A DNA stretch of 6,597 nucleotides, from positions 1 to 6,597 of the forward strand of contig JAAUTJ010000275.1 of the NCBI GenBank assembly GCA_012031475.1, written 5' to 3'. Positions within the stretch are counted from its first letter, which is position 1, and each line of letters begins with the position of its first letter. Source of the DNA: Leptolyngbyaceae cyanobacterium SM1_3_5 (GTDB lineage Bacteria; Cyanobacteriota; Cyanobacteriia; Elainellales; Elainellaceae). Shown here one piece after another: positions 1 through 6,261 of this stretch. The notes below the pieces were generated by a model. The model ran no database searches, was not told where the DNA came from, and saw only the letters and a program-made list of their open reading frames with translations. The position numbers and the translations under genes were made by a program.

Positions 1-214
1 GCCAATTGCCCCTGTAATGCCTGGGCAACATCGGCTACAGGCAGATTGTCCAGGCGACGCATGTCCACCTGGCCGATTGATCCCGTGACCTCGCGCGCGT
101 GGGTGCCGTAACCGACCACTATTACTTCGTCAATTTGCTTCTCGCCTTGCAGGACTGCACTGTAGCTATCGCGCTCGCGGATGGGGACTTCCAGCGCGGC
201 TTTGCCCATCTTGC
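1..214 (-). CDS. SusC/RagA-type TonB-dependent outer-membrane receptor, internal fragment (plug domain start)
   Basis: Reading the minus strand from 214 down to 1 gives one open frame containing KQIDEVIVVGYGT, then REVTGSIGQVD and LPVADVAQALQGQL. This is the hallmark of SusC/RagA receptors: the TonB-box-like EVVVVGYGT, the TGS(V/I) start of the plug, and the LPV..(V/A)..ALQGQ(L/A)AG stretch. These 22-stranded outer-membrane channels import glycans or peptides with a SusD lipoprotein and are typical of Bacteroidota. The fragment runs off the left edge, and its upstream side hits an in-frame stop (complement of 215-217), so neither the signal peptide nor the carboxypeptidase-like domain is present. 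It abuts a cyanobacterial-looking gene on the opposite strand, so I infer a chimeric join between 169 and 214. The family call is strong; the exact family member cannot be known. Confidence 0.8.
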
Positions 215-519
215 CCTACGTGCGCCCCGTGCGCGACCTGGCAATTTTGCCGATCGCGATCGTCTCCGAGCAGGAAACGAACAACTGGGCAGTCCCCTTG
301 CGAATGCTGCACTGGTTCGATCCGTCCGAGCCGCTGTTTGACCAGTCTGGATGGCATCCGATGGTGCTGTATCAGCAGGTCACGGTCGCGATCGGGCGTC
401 CGATGTGGATTACGTCCAGTTTGCGATCGCGCTACCAAGGTCGGCAGGCAAGATCCGCCGTGAATGAAGTCAATGACTATTGCCATGAGCAGATCGAAAA
501 GCTGCTGCTGAAGCGCTAG
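169..519 (+). CDS. Probable PlsC-family lysophospholipid acyltransferase, C-terminal fragment
   Basis: An open frame bounded upstream by a stop at 166-168 ends at TAG 517-519. It contains LAILPIAIVSEQE, NWAVPLRMLHWFDPSEPLF, GWHPMVLYQQVTVAIGRPMW and a basic, helical end (YCHEQIEKLLLKR). The pattern of a hydrophobic ILPIAI strand, then VTVAIGRP(M/I)W, then a terminal helix matches the part of 1-acylglycerol-phosphate acyltransferases that follows the EGTR motif. The catalytic HX4D and EGTR motifs would lie upstream, where the sequence has been replaced by a SusC fragment. An exact HIP1 site lies inside (423-430), so this part is cyanobacterial. The first codons after 169 probably belong to the foreign side, and no genuine start is present. 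The PlsC assignment rests on pattern resemblance only; a hypothetical cyanobacterial protein is the alternative. Confidence 0.5.
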   Translation, partial: SRSRMGTSSAALPILPYVRPVRDLAILPIAIVSEQETNNWAVPLRMLHWFDPSEPLFDQSGWHPMVLYQQVTVAIGRPMWITSSLRSRYQGRQARSAVNEVNDYCHEQIEKLLLKR

Positions 520-551
520 CCAGTGCATCGGCCAGAGCCGTCGATCGAAAC

Positions 552-580
552 TTGCTGTACTAGTCTTGTACTATTACAAT
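552..580 (+). promoter_or_regulatory. Possible sigma70-type promoter with a TGTACTA direct repeat, upstream of the rad52-like gene
   Basis: TTGCTG (552-557) and TACAAT (575-580) are separated by 17 bases, a plausible -35/-10 pair with a good -10 and a weak -35. Between and across them TGTACTA occurs twice (556-562 and 567-573), four bases apart. Two GTAC cores in front of a DNA repair gene recall the cyanobacterial LexA box, but that box has four bases between its halves and here there are seven. Operator function is therefore speculative. Confidence 0.35.
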
Positions 581-598
581 AGAACCATAGCCGATTCG

Positions 599-1308
599 AT
601 GCGGGCAAAATTCATGCAACTCACCGACGTTCTTTCGCAACTGACCGATTGGTTTCCGGTTGAAGACCACAAAGAGCGCACGATCAAGGGCGGCTCCAAG
701 TGGTATTACATTCCCCATCAGGCGATCCGCGATCGCCTCAACGAGATTTGTCCGGGCGAGTGGTCAACCACTTACGAAGGTCCCCATCTGATCGACGGCG
801 AACCGATCTATCACTGTCGCCTGACGATCTGCGGGATCACGCGGACGGGAATTGGTGACAAGTCCAATGAGCCGAGTCCCTACGGCACAGCCGCGCAGCG
901 AGCCTTTCGCAAGGCGTTTGTCGATGCGGCTGAGCAGTTTGGCATCGGGGCATATCTGGACGAACAGACCAGCGAAAAAACGAAGCGCCACTTCATCCGC
1001 CACATGCAGCAGTCGGGCAACGGCAAAGCTGCCGTGTTCTATCAGGAGGCTCGCCGCGAAGCAGACCCCGCCAAAGCGTCATTGGCTTCCCGCGATCTAA
1101 TTAGCGATGCCCAGCGCAAACGCCTGTATGCGATCGCCATTCAAGAAGGCCGCTACACTGACATCGGTTTCCGTCGCCTCGTGGAAAGTCAAGGCTTTGT
1201 CTCCAGCAAAGACATTACCAAACCGTTTACGATACGCTGTGCGATCGCGCCAAAGATCCGGTTCTCGCTGTCACCTACAATCAAGAAGCCGTTGCGTCTG
1301 CCTCTTGA
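599..1308 (+). CDS. Rad52-like DNA repair / single-strand annealing protein (one frameshift)
   Basis: After correction the product is about 236 residues. Residues 36-55 (WYYIPHQAIRDRLNEICPGE), the strand CRLTICGITRTGIGD (73-87) and RAFRKAFVDAAEQFGIGAYL (101-120) match the core of the Rad52/Rad22 family: a 'Y(I/L)..(R/A)...RL(D/N)E..GP(E/G)W' opening, 'C.LTI.G..R..(V/I)G', and a final 'A..DA...FGIG.YL' helix. These proteins bind single-stranded DNA and anneal complementary strands in recombinational repair. The C-terminal part (LISDAQRKRLYAIAIQEG) resembles the small helical tail often found on such proteins. The frame breaks near 1226-1228: one missing T joins KDITKPF to YDTLCDRAKDPVL and a stop at 1306-1308. 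I chose ATG 599; ATG 614 is possible, and an upstream TTG at 566 is less likely. It lacks a strong ribosome binding site. Confidence 0.65.
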
Positions 1309-1359
1309 GAATCGATCGGGTTTGCTACAGTGGCTAAGCACCACGCAGGCTTGGAAAAC

Positions 1360-1915
1360 ATGAACATTGCCATTCTCGGCTGGGGATCTTTGATTTGGAA
1401 GCCGCAAGGTCTGCCGATTGCCAGCGAATGGAAAACAGGTGGCCCCGTTTTGTCGCTGGAATTTTCGCGGATCTCAGACAATCGCAAACTCACGATCGTT
1501 CTTGACCCGGATGCGGGCGCAGATTGCCCAACGCAATTTGCACTTACGCGATCGATCGAATCTGGCAGACGCGCTCGAAGATTTGACCGCTCGCGAACAA
1601 ACCGTGCAGGAGTATATCGGCTTCGTTGACCTGCCGCGCTCGCTGAGTTCGGTTTCGGCCTATCCGCATCAGGTGAATGTGGATGCGATCGTGCGCCAGT
1701 GGTGCAGCGACTATCAAATTGAAGCGGCCATTTGGACGGCGCTGAAGCCCAACTTTGAGCAAAAATGGGGCAAACCCTTTTCGATCGAAACGGCGATCGA
1801 CTATCTCCAGCAGTTGCCGACTGGCGATCGAGCAAGTGCGATCGACTATTTTCGCCAAACGCCGATCGAAATTGACACGCCGCTGCGCCAAGCCGTGACG
1901 CAACTGATCGAGTGA
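1360..1915 (+). CDS. Small GWGSLIW-motif protein, gamma-glutamylcyclotransferase-like (one frameshift)
   Basis: About 184 residues after correction. It opens MNIAILGWGSLIWKP; a G(Y/W)GSL(I/L)W motif directly after the first strand is the substrate-binding signature of the gamma-glutamylcyclotransferase/AIG2 fold, whose members cleave gamma-glutamyl amino acids or related amides. SLEFSRIS and LTIVLDP follow (residues 32-50), then LADALEDLTAREQ, YIGFVDL, AAIWTALKPNFEQKWGKPF and a C-terminal helix ending TPLRQAVTQLIE. The frame changes between about 1537 and 1547, where one extra base separates the N-terminal half from the rest. ATG 1360 is preceded by GGAAAA and starts exactly at the conserved strand, so it is preferred over GTG 1330. 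It lies 51 bases after the rad52-like gene and 12 before mnmD, which suggests co-transcription. The fold is plausible; the substrate is unknown, and I cannot assign the catalytic Glu with certainty. Confidence 0.6.
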
Positions 1916-1927
1916 TTTAACTGAGCG

Positions 1928-2792
1928 ATGAACTGGACTCCGCAACCGACGCATGACGGGTCGTTCACGTTCTTCTCGGAAGAATTTGGCGAAGCGTTTC
2001 ACAGCAGGCAGGGTGCAAAGGCTGAAGCGCTCAGCAAAATTTGCTCAGGCAACGAACTTGGCCGAGCAAGCCGATCGCGGCCAGCTTTGCCTGCTCGATG
2101 TCTGCTACGGCTTGGGCTACAATTCTGCCGCTGCGATCGAAACGATCTGGCAGGTGAATCCAAACTGCAACATTACGCTGTATGGCTTAGAACAAGATCC
2201 GACTGTGCCGATTGCGGCGATCGATTTGCTGAGTGACTGGTCAATCCCGGTTCAGTCTGCCCTACGAGAAATTGCCGAAACGCAAATTTGCCAGACCGAT
2301 CGCCTCACTGCAAAACTGCTGATTGGCGATGCCCGACAAACGATTCAACCGCTGCAAATTCAGGCGGATGCGGTTTTCTTCGATCCGTTTTCGCCGCGTC
2401 GCTGCCCGCAGCTTTGGACGGTTGAGTTCTTTCAGCAGGTGGCTCGCTGCCTGTCACCGACTGGAAAACTGGCGACTTACTCGCGATCGGCCTCGGTGCG
2501 GTCGGCAATGCTGGCGGCTGGCCTGTCGATCGGCACGATTCCGCTGGGCAAGCAGCACTTGCTGCATGAGTGGTCACAGGGGACTGTCGCCGCTTATACC
2601 AGCACTGGTCTATGCCCACTGTCAAAAATGGAACAGGAACATCTGCAAACGCGAGCGGCAATTCCCTACCGCGATTTGCAGTTAGGCGATCGACCAGAAG
2701 AGATTTTCCAGCGTCACCAGCAAGAGCAGCAGCGATCGACGCTGGAATCAACTTCAAGCTGGAGACGCCGCTGGCAAATTGATTCGGTCTAG
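1928..2792 (+). CDS. mnmD: MnmD/MnmC-type tRNA U34 methyltransferase, stand-alone DUF752 protein (one frameshift)
   Basis: About 287 residues after correction. The N-terminus (TPQPTHDGSFTFFSEEFGEAFHS) is the typical substrate-side start of the MnmC methyltransferase family. LLDVCYGLGYN (residues 55-65) is the SAM-binding loop, LYGLEQDP the acidic second motif, and ADAVFFDPFSPRRCPQLWT (146-164) the family's DPFSP motif IV. GKLATYSRSASVRSAML and IPLGKQHLL complete the Rossmann fold. The family makes the last methyl transfer to 5-aminomethyl-2-thiouridine at the tRNA wobble position; cyanobacterial copies lack the FAD oxidase domain of E. coli MnmC, as here. The reading frame slips in the A run at 2036-2039: one A too many splits EALSK from FAQATNLAEQ. 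ATG 1928 is chosen because the conserved start begins immediately. Activity on mnm5s2U in cyanobacteria is inferred from the family. Confidence 0.85.
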
Positions 2793-3109
2793 CGGTCTGA
2801 ACGATGCAGCAGTCGCTGCCAAATCGATCGCCGCTGAATGCCCAAAGCGCGATCATAGCTGGCATAAGCTTCGCGATAGTGGTTAAGCCGCTGAAGGGCA
2901 ACGCCGCGAAACGTCCAGGTTTTGCAGTGGTCTGACATCAGTGCTAGGGCGCGATCAAAATGGTCAAGTGCTTCGAGATAGCGCCCCATATTGGCTAAGG
3001 CTTCACCGCGACTGTAGCAGGTCTGCGCGTCAATCGGTAGGGCAGAAGAGGGCAGTGCAGAAGTTCGAGCGATCGAAGCGGGAGGCTGTTGCATAGCTTG
3101 GCTTGGCAT
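2789..3109 (-). CDS. Small TPR-repeat protein
   Basis: The minus-strand frame encodes about 106 residues. A Pro/Ala/Ser-rich start is followed by two tetratricopeptide units: CYSRGEALANMGRYLEALDH plus FDRALAL, and TWTFRGVALQRLNHYREAYA plus SYDRAL, each with the G.AL..(L/M)..Y.EA....DRAL pattern. A basic tail (IQRRSIWQRLLHRSDR) ends the protein. TPRs are helical scaffolds for protein contacts; no catalytic domain is present and the partner is unknown. There is no signal peptide or membrane segment, so it is probably cytosolic. ATG 3109 is preferred; a TTG at 3115 would add two residues, and an internal ATG at 3094 is possible. It converges with mnmD, the two stop codons overlapping in CTAG (2789-2792). 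This frame shows no indel. Confidence 0.75.
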   Translation of the reverse strand: MPSQAMQQPPASIARTSALPSSALPIDAQTCYSRGEALANMGRYLEALDHFDRALALMSDHCKTWTFRGVALQRLNHYREAYASYDRALGIQRRSIWQRLLHRSDR

Positions 3110-3349
3110 CTTCAAGAATTAGACAGTGGAGCGGCAGATGCAAGAAATCAAATAAAGCGCTTGCCCACTGAACGGCAATCAGGTTCACTCAGCCAGCAGT
3201 TAGCTCAAGCGATCGTACCGAAATCAGGCCGAGTGATAGCAAGTTTGAAGTGACGGGGAGGACGGCGGCAGCGATCCGAGGATTTTTACCCGTTCATCTT
3301 TGACTCTAGCAGGTGTTACGGCAATCGCAAGATACTGGACGGATTTTGC

Positions 3350-3360
3350 AACATAATGTT
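3350..3360. repeat. Short perfect palindrome AACAT-A-ATGTT
   Basis: Eleven bases with perfect two-fold symmetry at the edge of the AT-rich region. This could be an operator, but a palindrome this short also arises by chance in AT-rich DNA. Confidence 0.3.
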
Positions 3361-3372
3361 AGCTGCGTGATC

Positions 3373-3401
3373 TTACGTATTTTTTTAAGGTTTTTTATAA
3401 T
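3373..3401 (+). promoter_or_regulatory. Weak candidate promoter with a consensus -10
   Basis: TATAAT at 3396-3401 matches the -10 consensus exactly, but 17 bases upstream there is only TTACGT (3373-3378), a poor -35. No recognised gene starts close by, so it would drive a leader or an RNA. It is a weak call because AT-rich DNA yields such hexamers easily. Confidence 0.2.
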
Positions 3402-3560
3402 GCTCTGATGAACTCCGTATTATCCACATTGATTACTGATGCGAATTGCGTAAATTTTTGGAGAGCTTTTGTAATTTTCTTCAATTGTTCCTCTACTCTA
3501 GGAAAGAGTTTGCGCGTTTTTAAGTATGTAGAAAAATCAACGATTTTTTTGGTATGGATT

Positions 3561-3586
3561 CAACCTTGAGAAGGGTTGACACCCCC
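3561..3586. repeat. Nested inverted repeats around GGGTTGACACCC
   Basis: Two overlapping symmetries share the same bases. CAACCTT (3561-3567) pairs with AAGGGTTG (3571-3578) around GAG, with one bulged G. GGGT (3573-3576) pairs with ACCC (3581-3584) around TGAC. The two foldings exclude each other. TTGACA (3576-3581) is a consensus -35 but has no -10 at the right distance. Confidence 0.4.
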
Positions 3587-3713
3587 TTTTACAAATACAG
3601 ACACTTTCGTTATTTTTTACTTAATGAAGGTTATTGCAAACCATTATTTGGGTTACGCCATATTGCTTAGAGATGCATTTGTTCTCGGCTTGTAAATTCC
3701 AGTTAAACGCGAA

Positions 3714-3734
3714 AGGCTAGATTCTGTCTAGCTT
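3714..3734. repeat. Inverted repeat, 8-bp stem
   Basis: AGGCTAGA (3714-3721) pairs with TCTAGCTT (3727-3734) around TTCTG, giving eight pairs with one G-T wobble. No T run follows, so it is not a typical intrinsic terminator. Confidence 0.4.
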
Positions 3735-3870
3735 ACGGCTTGAGTTTGTGTTAGCTAATTGTTCTTTCCTGTTGAGTCTAAAGCGGAATTTTCTGTTCCT
3801 GACAACTGCCATCGCTCGCTATGGGAACCGTGAAGAGTCGCAAATCAATTGATCTGCGCTCATTCTGACA

Positions 3871-3890
3871 AAGCAAGTCATCTCTTGCTT
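3871..3890. repeat. Inverted repeat, perfect 7-bp stem
   Basis: AAGCAAG (3871-3877) and CTTGCTT (3884-3890) are perfect complements around a six-base loop (TCATCT). It lies about 160 bases before the caspase start, within a possible leader. No T run follows. Confidence 0.4.
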
Positions 3891-4048
3891 GATCGCCACT
3901 TTGAAGTTCGGTCATTTATCGAATTCTTTTCTATCTCGACTCAGCATATTGACTGAATTATCTAAGTCTTTTTGCTGAGCCGCATAGAAGCAACTGGCCG
4001 CAACCTTCAATTTGTTCCTGTGTCAACTTTGTTTTAGCGGAAAGCACG

Positions 4049-5434
4049 ATGGTACGAGACGCTTTAATCGTAGGAGTAAACACTTACCAGTCCTTGCCTG
4101 CACTGCAAGCACCCGCACACGATGCCGGGGCGATCGCCCAGCAGCTTCAAAGCTGTGGGGATTTTCGCGTCCATCGTTTGCCCGAAGTCATTCAAGCCGG
4201 ACAGCCACAGGTCGGACTTAAGACGCCTGTAACGCTGAAAGAACTCGAAGCAGCACTGGTGCGGCTATTCAAGCCGAAAGGCAGCAATATCCCGCACACC
4301 GCAGTGTTCTACTTTTCAGGGCACGGCATCCAAAAAGAAGCGGGCATCGAAGAGGGCTATCTGGCAACCAGCGATGCCAATCCGGAAGCAGGCTTTTATG
4401 GTCTGTCGCTGTTTTGGCTGCGCCGTCTGCTGCAAGAAAGCCCGGTGCGGCAGCGCGTGATTATTTTAGATTGCTGTCACAGCGGCGAACTGCTGAACTT
4501 CCTTGAAGCCGATCCGGGCGCAAAAGTCGGAACCGATCGCCTGTTTATGGCCGCTTCTCGCGAATACGAATCGGCTTACGAATCGCTCGACAGTCCGTAC
4601 AGCGTTTTTACACAAGCGCTGCTCAAGGGACTCGACCCGCAGCACAGCAAAACCGGAATTGTCACCAATCACTCGATCACGGCCTGGGTCAGTCAAGCGC
4701 TCAAAGGCGAAATTCAGCAGCCGCTGTTTGAAAGCTCTGGCAGCGAAATTATTTTGACGCGATCGATTGCCGCTGCCCCGCCGCAGCGATCGCCCACTGC
4801 AACCCACGAGTGCCCCTATCGCGGACTAGCCTATTTTGACGAAGCGGATGCCGAGTATTTTTTTGGCCGCGAAGAAATCAGCAATCAACTGATCGCCAAA
4901 CTGCACAGCCGCAAATCACGCGATCGTCGGGCATCCGGCAGCGGCAAATCCTCACTGCTGCGGGCAGGATTGGTGCATCAACTGCGGCAGAGACGATCGG
5001 CAAAAACTGCCCACTGGCAAATCAAGCTGGTCACACCGGGCGAACATCCCCTGAAAAACCTGGCCGCTGCATTTGTTGACCTCAACACTGCCGCGCTGGA
5101 GCGAGCCGAACAACTGCGCCGCGCCGAAGCTTTTCTGCAAACGGGCAGTGCCGGACTTGCCCAACTGATTCAGGCCAGTTTGCTCGATCAAACGCACAAT
5201 CTCGCCGCGCCGCCGCATCTGCTGCTGGTGATCGACCAGTTCGAGGAAGCGTTGACGCTTTGCCAAAGCGAAACTGAGCGCCAACAGTTCTTTGCAAGTT
5301 TGGCAACGGCGATCGCCACAGTTGAAGGACTCCGCGTCGTCGTGGGCTTGCGATCGGATTTGTCACGAAATGCTCGCAATACAGCGCGATCGCGCCACTG
5401 CTTGCCAATTGCGCCGTTGCGATCGCGCCGCTGA
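4049..5434 (+). CDS. Caspase-like peptidase (orthocaspase) fused to nSTAND1 NTPase, N-terminal part of the gene before a frameshift
   Basis: Residues 1-235 form a caspase/peptidase C14 domain. It opens MVRDALIVGVNTYQSLPALQ, the catalytic His92 lies in YFSGHG and Cys143 in LDCCHSG, so both dyad residues are present. CPYRGLAYFDEADAEYFFGR (255-274) is the standard entry of nSTAND1 NTPases, followed by the P-loop ASGSGKSS (295-302) and Walker B LLVIDQFEE (392-400). Such proteins are signal-regulated proteases linked to programmed cell death or anti-phage defence; STAND ATPase modules act as switches. Just before the P-loop the residues SRDRR replace an expected FIAIVG-like strand, apparently because bases are missing between 4916 and 4931 (net three). 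At 5359-5361 a missing T shifts the frame, giving a false end at 5434; the gene continues in another frame. ATG 4049 follows GCGGAAAG at a short spacing. Confidence 0.85.
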   Translation: MVRDALIVGVNTYQSLPALQAPAHDAGAIAQQLQSCGDFRVHRLPEVIQAGQPQVGLKTPVTLKELEAALVRLFKPKGSNIPHTAVFYFSGHGIQKEAGIEEGYLATSDANPEAGFYGLSLFWLRRLLQESPVRQRVIILDCCHSGELLNFLEADPGAKVGTDRLFMAASREYESAYESLDSPYSVFTQALLKGLDPQHSKTGIVTNHSITAWVSQALKGEIQQPLFESSGSEIILTRSIAAAPPQRSPTATHECPYRGLAYFDEADAEYFFGREEISNQLIAKLHSRKSRDRRASGSGKSSLLRAGLVHQLRQRRSAKTAHWQIKLVTPGEHPLKNLAAAFVDLNTAALERAEQLRRAEAFLQTGSAGLAQLIQASLLDQTHNLAAPPHLLLVIDQFEEALTLCQSETERQQFFASLATAIATVEGLRVVVGLRSDLSRNARNTARSRHCLPIAPLRSRR

Positions 5435-6261
5435 ACTACGAGCAGATCAAGTCGGCAATTACCCGTCCGGCGGAAAAAGTCGGCTTGGTGTGCGATCCCA
5501 ATTTCGTGTACACCATGCTGCTGGATGTGATGGGCGCTCCGGGTGAACTACCACTGTTGCAGTACACCTTGCAGCAGCTATGGCAGCAGCGGCAGGTAGA
5601 CAACAACGGCGTCGCGCATTTGACGCTCGACACCTACACGGCCTTGGGCGGCATTCGCGGCACACTGCAACAGCGAGCCACCGAAGTATTCAACCGCCTC
5701 ACTCCGGCTGAGCAAGCGATCGCCCAGCGAATTTTCCTCGCCCTCACTCAGCTAGGTGAAGGCACAGAAGATACGCGCCGTCGCGTCGTCAAGTCGGAAC
5801 TGGTGCGCCCCGACTGTTCGATCGAGCAGACCGAGCAAACCTTGGAAAAGCTCGTCGCCGCCAAACTGGTAATCGCCAGCCAGGGCGACGAAACTGCCGA
5901 GCATTCCGAGGCGATCGATGTCACCCACGAAGCGCTGATTCGCGCTTGGCCGCTGCTGCGTACCTGGCTGGAAACCAATCGCGAAATGCTCAGGCGGCAG
6001 CGGCGGATCGAGCAGGCGGCGCAGGAATGGCAGCAGGCCGGACGATCGATCGCCCCGGAATATCTGCTGCATGGCGCTCGGCTGACCGAGGCGGAAGACT
6101 TTGTTCGGACGCATGTGCAGGAACTTTCTGCGCTGGCTCAAGAATATGTCTACACCAGCCAGCAAGAGCGCGATCGCGTCCGGCGAGCTTCCAGACGGCT
6201 GCAATTTGCTCTGCCCGCAGTGGTGGCTCTTGCCCTGCTTGCAGTGGCGGAAGTGGCGCTT
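5362..6261 (+). CDS. Continuation of the caspase-nSTAND1 gene: rest of the NTPase module and transmembrane segment
   Basis: In the frame starting at 5362 the protein resumes with VTKCSQYSAIAPLL, LNYEQIKSAITRPAEKVGL, GAPGELPLLQYTLQQLWQQR and ALGGIRGTLQQRATEVFNRL, the usual second half of nSTAND1 modules. DVTHEALIRAWPLLRTWLE and LLHGARLTEAEDFV are the family's winged-helix and closing signatures. RRQRRIEQAAQEW and QQERDRVRRASRRL form a charged helix ahead of a hydrophobic segment, LQFALPAVVALALLAVAEV (about 6202-6258), which is a plausible membrane helix; nSTAND1 proteins often have one here, with WD40 or TPR sensor repeats behind it. No sensor repeats appear, because the sequence switches to a PPC-type domain at about this point. 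This is not a separate gene: it is the same protein as the segment starting at 4049, separated by one missing T. Confidence 0.85.

Larger units (their letters stand above)
3110..4048. other. Long non-coding stretch, AT-rich, upstream of the caspase gene
   Basis: About 940 bases carry no convincing gene on either strand. The first 200 bases resemble neighbouring DNA and could hold the promoter of the TPR gene. From about 3300 to 4010 the DNA is distinctly AT-rich, has T and A runs, and lacks HIP1. It contains several short inverted repeats (listed separately), a TATAAT at 3396-3401 and a 53-codon open frame at 3408-3569 without family resemblance. I see no tRNA and no transposase remnant. It may be a long 5' leader or regulatory region of the caspase-STAND gene, or it may hold a small RNA; this is inference. 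Confidence 0.6.
423..6177. repeat. Dispersed HIP1 octamers (GCGATCGC)
   Basis: I located exact copies at 423, 729, 1130, 1241, 4130, 4786, 5309, 5386, 5419, 5716 and 6170, plus many GCGATCG(A/T/G) near copies. Less than one exact copy would be expected by chance in this length. High HIP1 density is a well-known cyanobacterial signature. The exact copies stop short of both ends, bracketing the native cyanobacterial part, and are absent from the AT-rich gap. Confidence 0.9.

Noticed and set aside
166..528. 120-codon open frame on the minus strand
   Set aside because: It lies opposite the acyltransferase-like frame, has no family resemblance, and is out of frame with the SusC fragment it overlaps.
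1281..1835. Long minus-strand open frame of about 184 codons
   Set aside because: Its residues are rich in Arg, Ser and Pro, as expected from the complement of GC-rich coding DNA, and it overlaps a plus-strand protein with conserved motifs.
2305..2901. 198-codon minus-strand open frame across mnmD and the TPR gene
   Set aside because: It overlaps a clear DPFSP-motif methyltransferase and the TPR protein in another frame and has no recognisable domain.
3408..3569. 53-codon open frame starting seven bases after a TATAAT
   Set aside because: There is no Shine-Dalgarno sequence and no family resemblance, the -10 is too close for a normal leader, and AT-rich composition makes such frames likely by chance.
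3576..3604. TTGACA as a -35 element
   Set aside because: At 16-18 bases downstream there is no -10-like hexamer; the nearest candidates, TACAAA and TACAGA, are 8 and 14 bases away.
3714..3890. The two hairpins as intrinsic terminators
   Set aside because: The stems are only 7-8 bp and AT-containing, no T run follows, and no gene ends upstream on this strand.
5436..5665. Minus-strand open frames opposite the NTPase module
   Set aside because: The plus strand here encodes a strong nSTAND1 continuation; these are Cys- and Arg-rich complement frames.
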